Assembly (NCBI GenBank): GCA_023382715.1
Contig: JAHDWP010000021.1
Location: forward strand, 7,723 to 56,795
Direction: 5' to 3'
Length of the DNA stretch: 49,073 bases
From: Anaerolineae bacterium
Lineage (GTDB): Bacteria; Chloroflexota; Anaerolineae; Aggregatilineales; Aggregatilineaceae
In this document: piece after piece, positions 1 to 9,555 of the stretch
How the letters are laid out: the number at the start of each line of letters is the position of its first letter
Position numbering within the stretch: the first letter of the stretch is position 1
The notes under the pieces: model-generated
What the model saw: only the letters and a program-made list of their open reading frames with translations
What the model was told of the DNA's origin: nothing
The model's database searches: none
Translations under genes and position numbers: made by a program

Positions 1-139
1 CGGCGGTCAAAGTCCCTCTCTGGCTCGGCTGAAGAGGAGGATTTAGGGGGTGAGGTTTTGCACGCCCCTCTCCCTGGCCCCGTCCGGCGGTCAAAGTCCC
101 TCTCTGGCTCGGCTGAAGAGGAGGATTTAGGGGGTGAGG
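1..139. repeat. Two identical 55-bp direct repeats (84-bp period)
   Basis: Bases 1-55 and 85-139 are identical and separated by a 29-bp spacer. The unit begins CGGCGGTCAAAGTCC and ends GGGGGTGAGG. It contains a GC-rich hairpin core around TCTCTGGCTCGG. The first copy touches the window edge, so the array may extend further left. A diverged copy of the same element lies in opposite orientation at about 43,555-43,670. I see no coding sequence in bases 1-173. Confidence 0.9.
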
Positions 140-173
140 CGTGTGGGGCCGGGCGCGCAGAGCGGCGCTCCGC

Positions 174-905
174 TCAGGTCAGCAGGCCCGCCAGCGAAAC
201 CTGCACCAGCCGCCCGCCGAGGACGAGCAGCAGCAGCAAGACCAGGCGGCGAAAGGTCGCCTCGTTGATGAAGCGATCCATGAGCAACCCGCAGCCCGTC
301 CCTGCGGCGGTGGCCAGCAGCCCCACCGGCAACACTTCCCACACGTCGCCGGTGAAGTTGCCCGCCAGCGCGTGCGAGGCCACCACCGAGATGCTGTGCA
401 GCACGACCAGGACCTGGATATTCGCCTTGAACGCTCGCGGGGGCCAGCGACGGCTGTTGCCGTAGATGACCAGCGCCGGGCCGCCAGTGTTGTACGCGCC
501 AGAAAGCACCCCGCCAGCGAACCCCAGCCCATAAGCGGCGCGGGCCGTCCCGCGCCAGGGCGGGACAGCCCAGCGCAGCGCATACAGCCCGTAGCCGATC
601 AGCACCAGGCCCAGCGCCAGCGTGACGATCTGCTCGTTCACCAGGCGCAGCAGCGCGACGCCGATGGGGATGCCCAGCAGCGACCCCCAGGCGAGGGGCG
701 CGATCTCGCGCCATTCCAGCTGTTGCCGGTAGCGCCAGGCGATCAGCGCCGGGCTGAGCAGGCCGAGCAAGGCGATCAGCGGCGCGGCGGCGCGAATGCC
801 CAGCGTGACGGCGAGCAGCGGCATGGCAACCAGCGCCATGCCAAAGCCGACCACACCCTGGATGAAAGTGGCCGCGAAGAGAACCAGCCCCACCTGGATC
901 AGCAC
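174..905 (-). CDS. TauE/SafE-family membrane transporter (putative sulfite/anion exporter)
   Basis: A roughly 243-residue polytopic membrane protein with about eight hydrophobic segments. The N-terminal TFIQGVVGFGMALVAMPLL segment and the central GFAGGVLSGAYNTGGPALVIYG segment are the two halves typical of TauE/SafE (former DUF81) permeases. Characterised members export sulfite, sulfoacetate or similar anions across the cytoplasmic membrane; the substrate here is unknown. It is the last gene of the minus-strand operon led by the ROK regulator. I chose the GTG at 905 because GAGAGGG sits about eight bases upstream. A TTG at 932, overlapping the preceding gene by 14 bp, is the alternative. Its place behind an Ssu/Tau-type importer suggests disposal of an inorganic product released from the imported compound. 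That role is inference. Confidence 0.85.
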   Translation of the reverse strand: MLIQVGLVLFAATFIQGVVGFGMALVAMPLLAVTLGIRAAAPLIALLGLLSPALIAWRYRQQLEWREIAPLAWGSLLGIPIGVALLRLVNEQIVTLALGLVLIGYGLYALRWAVPPWRGTARAAYGLGFAGGVLSGAYNTGGPALVIYGNSRRWPPRAFKANIQVLVVLHSISVVASHALAGNFTGDVWEVLPVGLLATAAGTGCGLLMDRFINEATFRRLVLLLLLVLGGRLVQVSLAGLLT

Positions 906-918
906 GGCGCGCGCCCTC

Positions 919-2442
919 TCATGCGGGTTCAATCCAGATCGGCGAACTCCAGGCCCAGTGCCCGTTCTGCTGGCGGACGCGCACGTGATACCAGTCGCGC
1001 TGGCTGCTGTGCGCGCGGTCAGTCAGGGCGAGCCGGGCAGTAGTCTCGTGCAGGGGCACGGCCCGGTGGAAGTAGTAGACCGGCGTCAGGAAGCCGCCCA
1101 GATAGGTGGCGCGCGGCCCTGCCAGCAGGTCGGCCAGGGGCACGTCTACCGCCCGCCCGTTGATCGTCCCCACGAAGCGCGTGCTCTCGTCCCCGCGCAC
1201 CTCGAAGCACATGCCCTGCGTGGCCGGCGTAGTGGTGGTGGGATTGCCCCACGTCCGCGTGACCAGGCGCACGCCGTCCGCGCCCACGCGCCCCCAGTCG
1301 CTGAAGGCGTAGCTGTCTTCTTCGCCCGCCTGCGGCGCGACGATCTCGTGGCCGCGCAGGCGCGGCTCCACGCTCAGCAGGTCGCCATCCACCACGCGCA
1401 GATCAACGTGCCAGTCCACGTTTTCGCCGCGCTCGCCCCAGCCCAGCTCCAGGTGTGCCTTGAACGTGCCGGGCAGCGCCGGCTCGGCGGACGGGACGGG
1501 CGGCGTCCAGCGGTGGATGACGCGGTTGTTGTGCAGCACCTCGACGGTGTCCAGCGCGTCCCCCCCGCTCACGGCGACCTCGATCTGGCGCTCGGCAGCG
1601 GGCGGCAGCAGCGCGCCCATCGGCGCGCCGTTGAGCGCGAACTGCAAGGCGATGCGGTCGCCGGTGAGGGCCACCGTGCGGCGGGCGACCAGCGCGTCCC
1701 AGATGCCGTCGCGCGTCAGGGCATCTGCCCAGACGGCGAGGCGGCCATGCCCGTAGCTGCCGGGGTGGGCGCTGTGGTGATCGGTGGAGCCGACCACGCC
1801 GACGATGTGCCCCTGGGCCAGCCCGTAGAGCAGCGAGCTTTGCCAGTCGAGCGGCCCCATCGTGTGCAGGTAGCGGTTGGGGATGGTCTCGGTCTCGCCC
1901 GCGCCGTGCATGGACATGATCTCGACCAGGTGGATGAATTCCGGCTCCACCTCTGCCCAGTTGATGCCCCGGTAGCCCGCCTTGTAGCCGATGTGGTGCG
2001 GGATGAGCATCGTCTCGATGCCGCGCGCGCGATACTGGCGCAGGGCGGCGCGCAGCGCGTCCATGTCCGGCGCGCGGATGATCTCGCCTTCGTCGCCCTT
2101 GAAGTAGACGTTGTGATCCCCGTAGTGACACGAGTGCCACTCGAAGCCGAGGAAGGTCACGAAGGCCCCGTCCTGGTGATGCTGGCGCACCAGCTCCTGG
2201 ACGCGCTCCCACTGCTGGGCGGCACGGTCGAAGCCCTGGCGATGATAGTCCACCAGGGGGGCCAGGCGCGGCTCACCCACCGGGATGTCGTGCCACCAGC
2301 CGTGCGGCGTCAGGCAGACGAAGTCGAGTTGCAGACGGGCGTTGTGAAAGGCGTCCTCGGCGGAGCCGTGCCCGTAGCCGACGGCGGAATGATTGTGCAG
2401 GTCGCCGTAGTAGACGTGCAGCGCATCATAGGGGTTGGGCAT
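919..2442 (-). CDS. DUF3604 / PHP-like metallohydrolase
   Basis: A 507-residue soluble protein with the metal-ligand pattern of the PHP-like DUF3604 family. It has YYGDLHNHSAVG near the N-terminus, FLGFEWHSCHYGDHNVYF, then LIPHHIGYK, and VGSTDHHSAHPG in the C-terminal half. Together these supply the His, Glu and Asp residues of a probable multinuclear metal centre, and none looks lost. The C-terminal part (about residue 310 onward) is beta-rich, as is common in the family. No member has a firmly assigned substrate that I know of; hydrolysis of a phosphoester, carboxyester or lactone is possible. It lies 32 bp after the dehydrogenase gene and just before the TauE/SafE gene, so it probably acts on an intermediate of the same pathway. 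No signal peptide is seen. Confidence 0.8.
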   Translation of the reverse strand: MPNPYDALHVYYGDLHNHSAVGYGHGSAEDAFHNARLQLDFVCLTPHGWWHDIPVGEPRLAPLVDYHRQGFDRAAQQWERVQELVRQHHQDGAFVTFLGFEWHSCHYGDHNVYFKGDEGEIIRAPDMDALRAALRQYRARGIETMLIPHHIGYKAGYRGINWAEVEPEFIHLVEIMSMHGAGETETIPNRYLHTMGPLDWQSSLLYGLAQGHIVGVVGSTDHHSAHPGSYGHGRLAVWADALTRDGIWDALVARRTVALTGDRIALQFALNGAPMGALLPPAAERQIEVAVSGGDALDTVEVLHNNRVIHRWTPPVPSAEPALPGTFKAHLELGWGERGENVDWHVDLRVVDGDLLSVEPRLRGHEIVAPQAGEEDSYAFSDWGRVGADGVRLVTRTWGNPTTTTPATQGMCFEVRGDESTRFVGTINGRAVDVPLADLLAGPRATYLGGFLTPVYYFHRAVPLHETTARLALTDRAHSSQRDWYHVRVRQQNGHWAWSSPIWIEPA

Positions 2443-2474
2443 GGGTGTCTGGTCCTGTTGTGTAACGGCTTTTG

Positions 2475-3521
2475 TCAGGCGAAATCCAGCGGCTGGGCCT
2501 GGCCGGTGCGCGCGGCGCGGTAGGCCGCCTCGACGATCACCAGCGACTTGCGCCCTTCGTCCACGCTGATCACAGGCGGCGCACCCTCGCGCAGGCAGCG
2601 CAGGAAGGTGAGCGGCCCCTGCTGGTGGAAATTACCCTGCCGGAAGTACGGGATGGTCTCGGCCCCGTGCCACTCCCCGCGCGCCTGGCCGTAATGGTAG
2701 ACCTTGAGGTAGGGCGGGCGGGCAAAGTCGCGCGAGGCCAGGTCTACCCCGCCGAGCAGGGCGCTGCCCCGGTTGCCGAAAACCTCAATGGACCCCTCGG
2801 CGGCGACGAGCACGTTGCTCGTGGCGATCTCCGCGACCGTGCCCGAAGGGAAGGTGAGCACGACCAGCGCCGTGTCTTCCAGCGGCAGGCCGAGCGTCCG
2901 GTTGGCGGTGACAGCGTAGACCTGGGCCGGGTCGCCGAGCAGCCACAGCAGGAAGTCAACGGCGTGAATGCCCTCATCAATCAGCGCGCCGCCGCCGGAG
3001 AGCGCCGGATTCCCGTACCAGGCGTCGTGGACGCGCTCGCCCAGCTCCAACAGATGGTAATTGCCGTGCCGCACGCGCACCAGCGAGATCGTGCCCAGCT
3101 CGCCGCTCTGCGCCCGGCGCACCAATTCCTGGTTGACCGGGTCGTAGCGTTTGGGGAAGTTCTGCATGAAGATCACGCCGGACTCGCGCACGGCGCGGCG
3201 GATGCGGTCACACTCGGCGACCGTCGGGGCCATCGGCTTCTCCAGCAGGATATGCCGGCCAGCGCGCGCCGCCGCCTCGACCAGGTCGGCGTGACGGGCC
3301 GTCTCGGAGGTGATGCCCACCGCGTCGCAGCGGGCCAGCAGCGCGCCAAGATCGCCCTCGAAAGCCGTGCTGTGGCGGTCGGCGGCGCTCTGGCCGCGCG
3401 CCGCGTCGTCGTCCCACACGCCGACCAGCTCGGCATCGGGCGAGCCGTTGATCGCCTCCGCCCAGTAATTGGCGTGGTAGTGAGCGAAGCTCAGGATGGC
3501 GAAGCGTACAGGTGCGCTCAT
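2475..3521 (-). CDS. Gfo/Idh/MocA-family oxidoreductase (paralogue A)
   Basis: A 348-residue NAD(P)-dependent dehydrogenase of the Gfo/Idh/MocA type, acting on sugars, inositols or their acids. The LLEKPMA motif (Lys at about residue 95) and GGGALIDEGIHAVDFL (Asp182, His186) supply the usual Lys/Asp/His catalytic set. The nucleotide-binding N-terminus is atypical: the usual GxGxxG is replaced by ILSFAHYHANYW, a variant found in one branch of the family. The frame is open further upstream, but the ATG at 3521 overlaps the stop of the preceding dehydrogenase gene by four bases (ATGA), which marks it as the coupled start. The substrate cannot be read from the sequence. Confidence 0.88.
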   Translation of the reverse strand: MSAPVRFAILSFAHYHANYWAEAINGSPDAELVGVWDDDAARGQSAADRHSTAFEGDLGALLARCDAVGITSETARHADLVEAAARAGRHILLEKPMAPTVAECDRIRRAVRESGVIFMQNFPKRYDPVNQELVRRAQSGELGTISLVRVRHGNYHLLELGERVHDAWYGNPALSGGGALIDEGIHAVDFLLWLLGDPAQVYAVTANRTLGLPLEDTALVVLTFPSGTVAEIATSNVLVAAEGSIEVFGNRGSALLGGVDLASRDFARPPYLKVYHYGQARGEWHGAETIPYFRQGNFHQQGPLTFLRCLREGAPPVISVDEGRKSLVIVEAAYRAARTGQAQPLDFA

Positions 3522-4552
3522 GGCGTCTCGACCTCCTCCCAGTCGCCGTGCTCGGCGGCGCGGTAGATGGCCTCGGCGACGAGCAGGCTGGCCAGGCCAT
3601 CGCGCGCCGAGTGGTCCGGCGGGGCAGCGCCGGACAGCATATCCAGAAAGTGACGGTGCTGGCGCAGCCCGACCTGCTCGGCCCGAATGTCCGGCGCGAA
3701 CCAGCCAGGCCCGCCCAGGTGCGCGGGCGCGTAGTAGGCCAGCCGCCCGCGCTCGGTGCGCAGCCAGGCGGTGCCGTCCGTGCCGTAGATCTCCATGCGG
3801 TAGCGGTCGGTGCCCGCGACCTCGGCGTAGGCGCACTCGTGCGCGGCGATCAGGCCCGACGCGAACTCATACGTGGCGATCACCAGGTCTTCGGCGTTGG
3901 GCCGCACGACGGTGCCATCGGCCAGCGTCCGCTCTTTGATCAGCAGGGCGGTGGTCGCCCGCACGCGCACGATCTCACCAAAGAGATGGCGCAACAGGTC
4001 TATGCCATGCACGCCCAGTTGCAGCAGCACGCCGCCGCCCACGCTCTCCTTGCGGTAGAACCAGGCGGCCCAGTCGGCGCCGGGGGTGGCGTTGCGCTGG
4101 CGCACCGAGAGCACGCGCCCCAGCACCCCCTGGTCGAGCAGCGGGCGGACATGCTCGATCTCCTCCAGGTAGCGGTGCATGAAGCTGACGAAAAGCGGCA
4201 CACCGGTCACCTGGGCCGCAGCGATGATCGCGCGGCACTCTGCTGCGCTGCGCGCCATCGGCTTCTGCAACAGCACGGGCTTGCCCGCTTCCAGCGCGGC
4301 GATGGCGTGCTCGCGGTGCAGGTAGTCCGGCGTGGCGATCACCACCGCGTCAATGGCGGGGTCGGCCAGCACCTCGCGGTAATCGGTTGTCGTGCGGGGA
4401 ATGTCGAACTGCGCCGCCCGGCGGGCCAGGCCCTCCGGGTCTGTGCCGACGAGGGTGGTGACGCGCGCGCCGGCTTCGTGCAGCCCCGCGATGTGATAGG
4501 CGCTGATGAAGCCGGCGCCGATCATGCCGATTCGTAAAGGCTTGCTGTGCAT
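3518..4552 (-). CDS. Gfo/Idh/MocA-family oxidoreductase (paralogue B)
   Basis: A 344-residue protein with a classic Rossmann start (RIGMIGAGFISAYHIAGL) and the Gfo/Idh/MocA C-terminal domain. Two conserved positions are changed relative to its neighbour. The EKP motif reads LLQKPMA (Gln96-Lys97), and the Asp of the DxGxH catalytic motif is Gln178 in GGGVLLQLGVHGID, although His182 is kept. It may therefore have altered chemistry or act as the partner of paralogue A, with which it is translationally coupled by a 4-bp overlap. It is separated from the upstream binding-protein gene by 226 bp containing a hairpin repeat, so its expression may differ from that of the transporter. Confidence 0.87.
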   Translation of the reverse strand: MHSKPLRIGMIGAGFISAYHIAGLHEAGARVTTLVGTDPEGLARRAAQFDIPRTTTDYREVLADPAIDAVVIATPDYLHREHAIAALEAGKPVLLQKPMARSAAECRAIIAAAQVTGVPLFVSFMHRYLEEIEHVRPLLDQGVLGRVLSVRQRNATPGADWAAWFYRKESVGGGVLLQLGVHGIDLLRHLFGEIVRVRATTALLIKERTLADGTVVRPNAEDLVIATYEFASGLIAAHECAYAEVAGTDRYRMEIYGTDGTAWLRTERGRLAYYAPAHLGGPGWFAPDIRAEQVGLRQHRHFLDMLSGAAPPDHSARDGLASLLVAEAIYRAAEHGDWEEVETP

Positions 4553-4648
4553 AACCTGCTACTCCAAGAGTAATGCCCTCTTCAGGGATGTTCGGATTGA
4601 GGGCCTCTGCGCTTTATCTCACTCTGCACGGCGCGCCCGCGCCGCGCT

Positions 4649-4676
4649 GCCCCCTCTCCGTGCGTGAAGAGGGGGC
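4649..4676. repeat. GC-rich intergenic hairpin repeat
   Basis: The arms GCCCCCTCT (4649-4657) and AGAGGGGGC (4668-4676) are perfectly complementary around a 10-base loop. The hairpin lies inside the 226-bp gap between the binding-protein gene and the dehydrogenase pair. It belongs to the same CCCCCTCTCC-type hairpin family seen at 11,949, 15,286 and about 19,610. It has no T-run, so it is more likely a repeat or transcript-processing element than a strong terminator. Confidence 0.7.
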
Positions 4677-4778
4677 AAGCCGGGCGCAGCGAGGCTGGGA
4701 GTGAGGGCAACGGGAAGCCCGCGCCATGCTTTCCGGGCGCTGGCCGTTCCCGCCTCTCAGTGGCGAGACGGCACCGGA

Positions 4779-5831
4779 TTACGGCTCCCAGGTGCCCTCG
4801 ATCACCACGTTGTCCGGGTTGTGCTCGGCCATGAAGCCGGTGTAGGTGTAGGACATGGGGTCCTGCGGGTCTTCGATGCGGCCCGATTCGTACAGGAAGT
4901 CGGTGTACTTCTGCAGGTCGCGGATATAGTTCTCGTCGAAGATGTTCTCGAACGAGTAGTCGTCCCACAGCGCCTCGTTCTGCTCGACCGGCTGATCGAG
5001 ATACTCGGAGATGAGCGTCACCACTTCTTCGCGATTCTCCGGGTCGGCCACGTAGTCCTGGGCGCGGTAGAGCGTCAGCATCAGCGCGCGGGCGGTGTTG
5101 GGGTTCTTGCGGATGAAGTCTTCGGACATCACCCACACCGAGCGCGTGAAGGAGATCTGGAACTCTTCGCCGGCGTCCCAGGGGAAGTTGCTGACCGTGC
5201 CGTTGTGCAGGATTTCGGCGTCTACGTCTTTGTTGATCTCAGCCAGGTAGGGCCAGGGGTTCCAGACGACAAAGGCCTGGATGTCGTTGTTGATCAGGGC
5301 CGTCATCTGCTCTGGGGCCGGCAGGTTGACGATTTGCAGCTTGAGCGGGTCCAGATCGTAGTGCTCGGCGAGGTTCTCCATCGTCGCCGAGGCGGTCGAG
5401 CCTTCGGTCAGGCCGATCTTGATGGTGAGCAGGTCTTCGGGCTTCTCCAGGCCGGCATCGGTGCGGGCCACGAACTTCTCGATGTAGGCCAGGGTGTTCG
5501 TGCCGACGATGACCACCGGCACGCCGTTGTGCCTCATGCTGATCGGCGGCACGGTGCCGGGCGTCCACAGGTCAATCTCGCCAGCCAGCAGCGCTTCGCC
5601 GGCGGCAGCGCCGGAAACGAAGGTGGCGGTCTCGATCTTCTCGAAACCGGCTTCGGCCAGCCAGCCCTTTTCGATGGCGATGATGTGCGGCGCGTAGACG
5701 GGGTCCAGCCCGAAGCCGAGCCGGAGCTTCGTCTGCTCCAGCTCCCCGCCTTCCTGGGCGCTGACCGCGAGGGCGGGCAGCGTCAGGGCGAGGACGAGCA
5801 ACAAGACCAGGGGTAGATGTGAACGGCGCAT
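4779..5831 (-). CDS. ABC transporter substrate-binding protein, SsuA/TauA (NitT/TauT) type
   Basis: A 350-residue secreted binding protein. Residues 1-25 form a signal peptide ending LAVSA with probable cleavage before QEG; there is no lipobox cysteine. The mature part has the SsuA/THI5-like pattern: RLGFGLDPVYAPHIIAIEKGWLAE, then ALLAGEIDLWTPGTVPP, and later LINNDIQAFVVWNPW. Known members deliver nitrate, alkanesulfonates, taurine or pyrimidine-like compounds to their membrane partners; the ligand here is not determined. It is unusual in being the last rather than the first transporter gene, 145 bp behind permease 5977-6747. GAGAGGG lies upstream of the ATG as ribosome-binding site. Confidence 0.92.
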   Translation of the reverse strand: MRRSHLPLVLLLVLALTLPALAVSAQEGGELEQTKLRLGFGLDPVYAPHIIAIEKGWLAEAGFEKIETATFVSGAAAGEALLAGEIDLWTPGTVPPISMRHNGVPVVIVGTNTLAYIEKFVARTDAGLEKPEDLLTIKIGLTEGSTASATMENLAEHYDLDPLKLQIVNLPAPEQMTALINNDIQAFVVWNPWPYLAEINKDVDAEILHNGTVSNFPWDAGEEFQISFTRSVWVMSEDFIRKNPNTARALMLTLYRAQDYVADPENREEVVTLISEYLDQPVEQNEALWDDYSFENIFDENYIRDLQKYTDFLYESGRIEDPQDPMSYTYTGFMAEHNPDNVVIEGTWEP

Positions 5832-5920
5832 GATTTTTCCCTCTCTCTGAACAACTCTCTGGACACTGTGCTTTCGGCAGCCCTGTCGCGGGGACGGGCG
5901 CTGCTTTTGACGGACGCTCG

Positions 5921-5970
5921 ATCGCTCTGGATCGCTCTGGGTGCGCTTCCTTTCCCCGGCGCGCGCCGGG
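5921..5970. repeat. Tandem 10-mer and 16-bp palindrome between permease and binding-protein genes
   Basis: ATCGCTCTGG is repeated twice in tandem at 5921-5940. CCCGGCGCGCGCCGGG at 5955-5970 is a perfect 16-bp palindrome starting six bases past the permease stop codon. On the minus-strand transcript the palindrome can fold as a hairpin without a U-run. It probably modulates transcript stability between the permease gene and the distal binding-protein gene. Confidence 0.75.
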
Positions 5971-5976
5971 CGCGGA

Positions 5977-6747
5977 TTAGCCGAAATACCAGCGAAGCTG
6001 ACGCCTGAACAGCAGGTTGAAGATCAGGTAGTCCGTGATCAGGTTGAGCAGGCCGATCAGCAGGATGCCGTAGACGATGACCTCGACTTCGCCCACCTCG
6101 CGGCCATACATGATCATGTAGCCCAGCCCCCGGTTGGCGGCGAGCACTTCGGCGGCCACCAGCGACCCGAAGCTGAGGCTCCAGCCCACGCGGATGCCGA
6201 CGGCGATGTCCGGCAGGGCGGCGGGCACGGCGATCTTGGCCAGCAGACGCGGCCCGCGCAGGCCGATGCTCTGCGCCGCGCGGAAGAGCATGGGGTCCAC
6301 GCTGATCATGCCCTTGTAGGTGTTGGTCACCACCGGGAAGAACGCGCCCAGGGAGATGATGAACACCTTTGATTGCTCGCCCAGGCCGAACCACATCAGC
6401 GCGATGGGAATCCAGGCCAGCGGCGGGACGGGGCGCAGAATCTCAATCGGCCCCCAGATCAGCTTGCCGAACAGCCGGTACCAGCCGGCCAGGATGCCGG
6501 TGACCATGCCCAGCCCGCCGCCGATCAGAAAACCGAAGAGCACGCGCTGCACGCTGATCCGCGCGTGATCGAGCACGTCGGCGGCAGGGAAGCGGTTGAG
6601 CGCCGTGTCGAGGATCTGCAGCGGCCCAGGGAAGACGCTGGGGTTGACCAGGCGCAGCGTGTTGGCGAGCTGCCAGAGCACGAGCACGACGATCACGCCC
6701 GACCACGACACGAGCAGGTTGCGTTGGAAGGCGCGTTGTTGCTTCAC
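5977..6747 (-). CDS. ABC transporter permease, SsuC/TauC type
   Basis: A 256-residue integral membrane protein with about six transmembrane segments and the BPD_transp_1 fold. The cytoplasmic EAA-type loop is RAAQSIGLRGPRLLAKIAVP, followed by ALPDIAVGIRVGWSLSFGSLVAAEVL, typical of nitrate/sulfonate/taurine permeases. The PVPPLAWIPIALMWFG segment is also characteristic of the SsuC group. Its ATG overlaps the end of the other permease gene by four bases, so the two should be made in matched amounts and probably form a heterodimer with the ATPase encoded at 7579-8322. Confidence 0.93.
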   Translation of the reverse strand: MKQQRAFQRNLLVSWSGVIVVLVLWQLANTLRLVNPSVFPGPLQILDTALNRFPAADVLDHARISVQRVLFGFLIGGGLGMVTGILAGWYRLFGKLIWGPIEILRPVPPLAWIPIALMWFGLGEQSKVFIISLGAFFPVVTNTYKGMISVDPMLFRAAQSIGLRGPRLLAKIAVPAALPDIAVGIRVGWSLSFGSLVAAEVLAANRGLGYMIMYGREVGEVEVIVYGILLIGLLNLITDYLIFNLLFRRQLRWYFG

Positions 6748-7578
6748 CGCTGCACCTCCTCCAGGTCGGTCACCCAGGGCAGCAGGATGCGCTCCAGCCA
6801 GGCCAGCGTCCTGGCCAGGACGAAGCCAATGATGGCAATGAAGATCATGCCGACCATCGTCACGTCGGTGCGGTAGAAGTTGCGCGCTTCCATGATCAGC
6901 GCGCCCAGCCCTTCGATGGTGCCGATCATCTCAACGGCGATGATGACCAGGAAGGCCATGCCCAGGGCGACGCGCAACCCGGCGAAAATGCGCGGCAGGC
7001 TGCCGGGCAGCATCACCTGCATGAATATCTGGCGGCGCGACGCGCCCAGCGATTGCGCGGCGAAGACGTACTGCTTGCTGACGCCCTGCACGGCGTTGAT
7101 CGCGCTGGTCAGGATGATCCAGAAGCAGCCGTAGGCGATCAGAAAGACGCGCGTGAATTCGCCCACCCCAAACCAGGCTACGGCCAGCGGCAGCAGGCTG
7201 AGCGTGGCCACCGAGCGGGCGAAGGTGATGATGGGCGCCACCGCGCGCTCCAGCAGCGGCGTGGCCCCCACGAACAGGCCGAGCGGGATGGCGCAGACCG
7301 CGGCCACCGAGTAGCCCTTGAGGATGCGCCACAGCGTCGCCTTGAAATGGGTGTCGGTCGTCACCCCGCGCGGGAAGCCGCGCTCCAGCAGCGCCTCGAA
7401 CGTGCGGGCCAGCTTGGACGGCGGCGGAAAGCGGTAAGCGTTGATCCAGGCGTGGTCTACTGCGTATTCCCACAGCCACAGCAGCACCAGCACGGTCAGC
7501 AGGCCATAGGCCCAGTCGGGGATGGTCAGCCGGGTACGGCGCAGCCGCCTGATCCAGGCGCGGCGCGGCGTGGCATCG

Positions 7579-7592
<14 letters not shown>
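6744..7592 (-). CDS. ABC transporter permease, SsuC/TauC type (second subunit)
   Basis: A 282-residue membrane protein with an N-terminal cytoplasmic Arg-rich tail of about 24 residues, then about six transmembrane segments. The EAA-type loop FAAQSLGASRRQIFMQVMLP and the SLLPLAVAWFGVGE segment place it in the SsuC/TauC permease group. It overlaps the ATPase gene by 14 bp and the other permease gene by 4 bp, so all three are translationally coupled. Two different permeases in one system imply a heterodimeric channel, whereas many Ssu/Tau systems use one permease twice. Confidence 0.93.
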
Positions 7593-8321
<729 letters not shown>

Positions 8322-8322
<1 letters not shown>

Positions 8323-9527
8323 CAGCTTATGGCTCCTTCTGGCTGGAAGAAGTCTTCTTGCACGACGTATTGTTCGAGAAACTCGCGGGCGATGCCGGCG
8401 ATCACCAGGTTGGGGGAGCTGAGCCGCGCCCGCTGGATCAGCACGTAGTTGGCGATGGGCTGCGGCAGATAGCCCCGGATGGCCGTCTCAAACTCGTTGA
8501 ACAGGCGCAGGGGGAGATCGCTCAGCGCGCCGCCGATGATCAGCAGGTTCGGCTGGATGGTGTTGAGCAGGTTGGCGACGACCACAGCCAGCAGCGCGAT
8601 CATCTCGGCGACGAGGGGCGCGCAGAGCGAGTCGCCGGCCTCGGCAGCTTCCAGGATGCGCTGGAACTTGCTGGCGAGATCGCCCGCTGACCGGATGGCC
8701 GCGTGGGCGGGGTTGGACGACGGTGCGTCGCTCACCCGCTCGTCGAACGCCTGGCACACCGCCCGCACCGAGGCGATCTTCTGCACCTGGCGCGGGGCGG
8801 AGCCGTCGGCGGGCTGACCGCAGAAGAGCACTGTGCTGCCGATGTTCCCCGCGTTGCCGAAGGGACCACAGTAGCGCTGCCCGCCCAGGAACAAACTGGC
8901 CTTGAAGCCTTCGGCGAAGCCCAGGTAGATCAGGTTCTGCCCGGCGGGGATGCGCCCCTGCTGTAGCTCGGCGACGGCCATGCTGTCCACGTCGTTCCCG
9001 ACGATGACCGGCAGGCCCAGCGCGGCGACCAGGCGCGCCTTGATCGGGAAGTGCTGCCAGCTCGCCACGCGCCCAATGCCGAGAATTTCGCCGGAAGCCA
9101 TGTCAATGAAGCCGGGCGCGGCCAGGCCGATGCCCAGTACGGTGCGCGCCGGGTAGCGGTGGGCCACCCGCTCGACGTACGCGGCGATCTCGCGCACGAC
9201 CTCATCGGGCGAGGTCGCCACGCCGTTCTCTATCTGATGCTCGTCCAGTACGTCGCCGGTCAGCGTCACCGCGGCCAGGCGCACGCCGGGAAGCTGAAGA
9301 TGAGCGCCAATGATCAGGTGGGTGCTGGCGTCCAGGCCGTAGAGCACGGCGGGACGTCCGCCGGTGGTGGCGGCGCGGCCAACGGCGCGCACCCAGCCGG
9401 CTTCGGTGAGGTCTTTGACGGCGCGCTGTAGGGTGGGCAGGCTGACCTGAGCGGCGGCAGCCAGGTCGGCGAGCGACAGGGGCTGGGCGCTGAGGCTGCG
9501 AACGATGGTGACGTGAAGCTGGGCCAT
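8322..9527 (-). CDS. ROK-family transcriptional regulator
   Basis: About 401 residues. The N-terminal 60 residues form a winged helix (LADLAAAAQVSLPTLQRAVKDL followed by TTGGRPAVLYGL). The rest is a ROK sugar-kinase-like domain with LGIGLAAPGFID, the DVDSMAVAEL segment and LLIIGGALSD near the C-terminus. The usual ROK zinc motif (CxCGxxGC) is not evident; only GPFGNAGNIGST and scattered Cys remain, so ligand binding may differ from NagC/Mlc. I chose the ATG at 9527; a TTG four codons upstream (9539) is possible, and neither has a strong ribosome-binding site. It heads the importer operon with a 1-bp overlap and probably regulates it and itself through the operator-like repeats at 9556-9577. 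Confidence 0.9.
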
Positions 9528-9555
9528 AATGGGAGTCAACGGGTCTCGAAATGGC

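Noticed and set aside
1-139. Possible insertion sequence end
   Set aside because: No transposase gene or terminal inverted repeats are visible, only direct repeats and a hairpin core.
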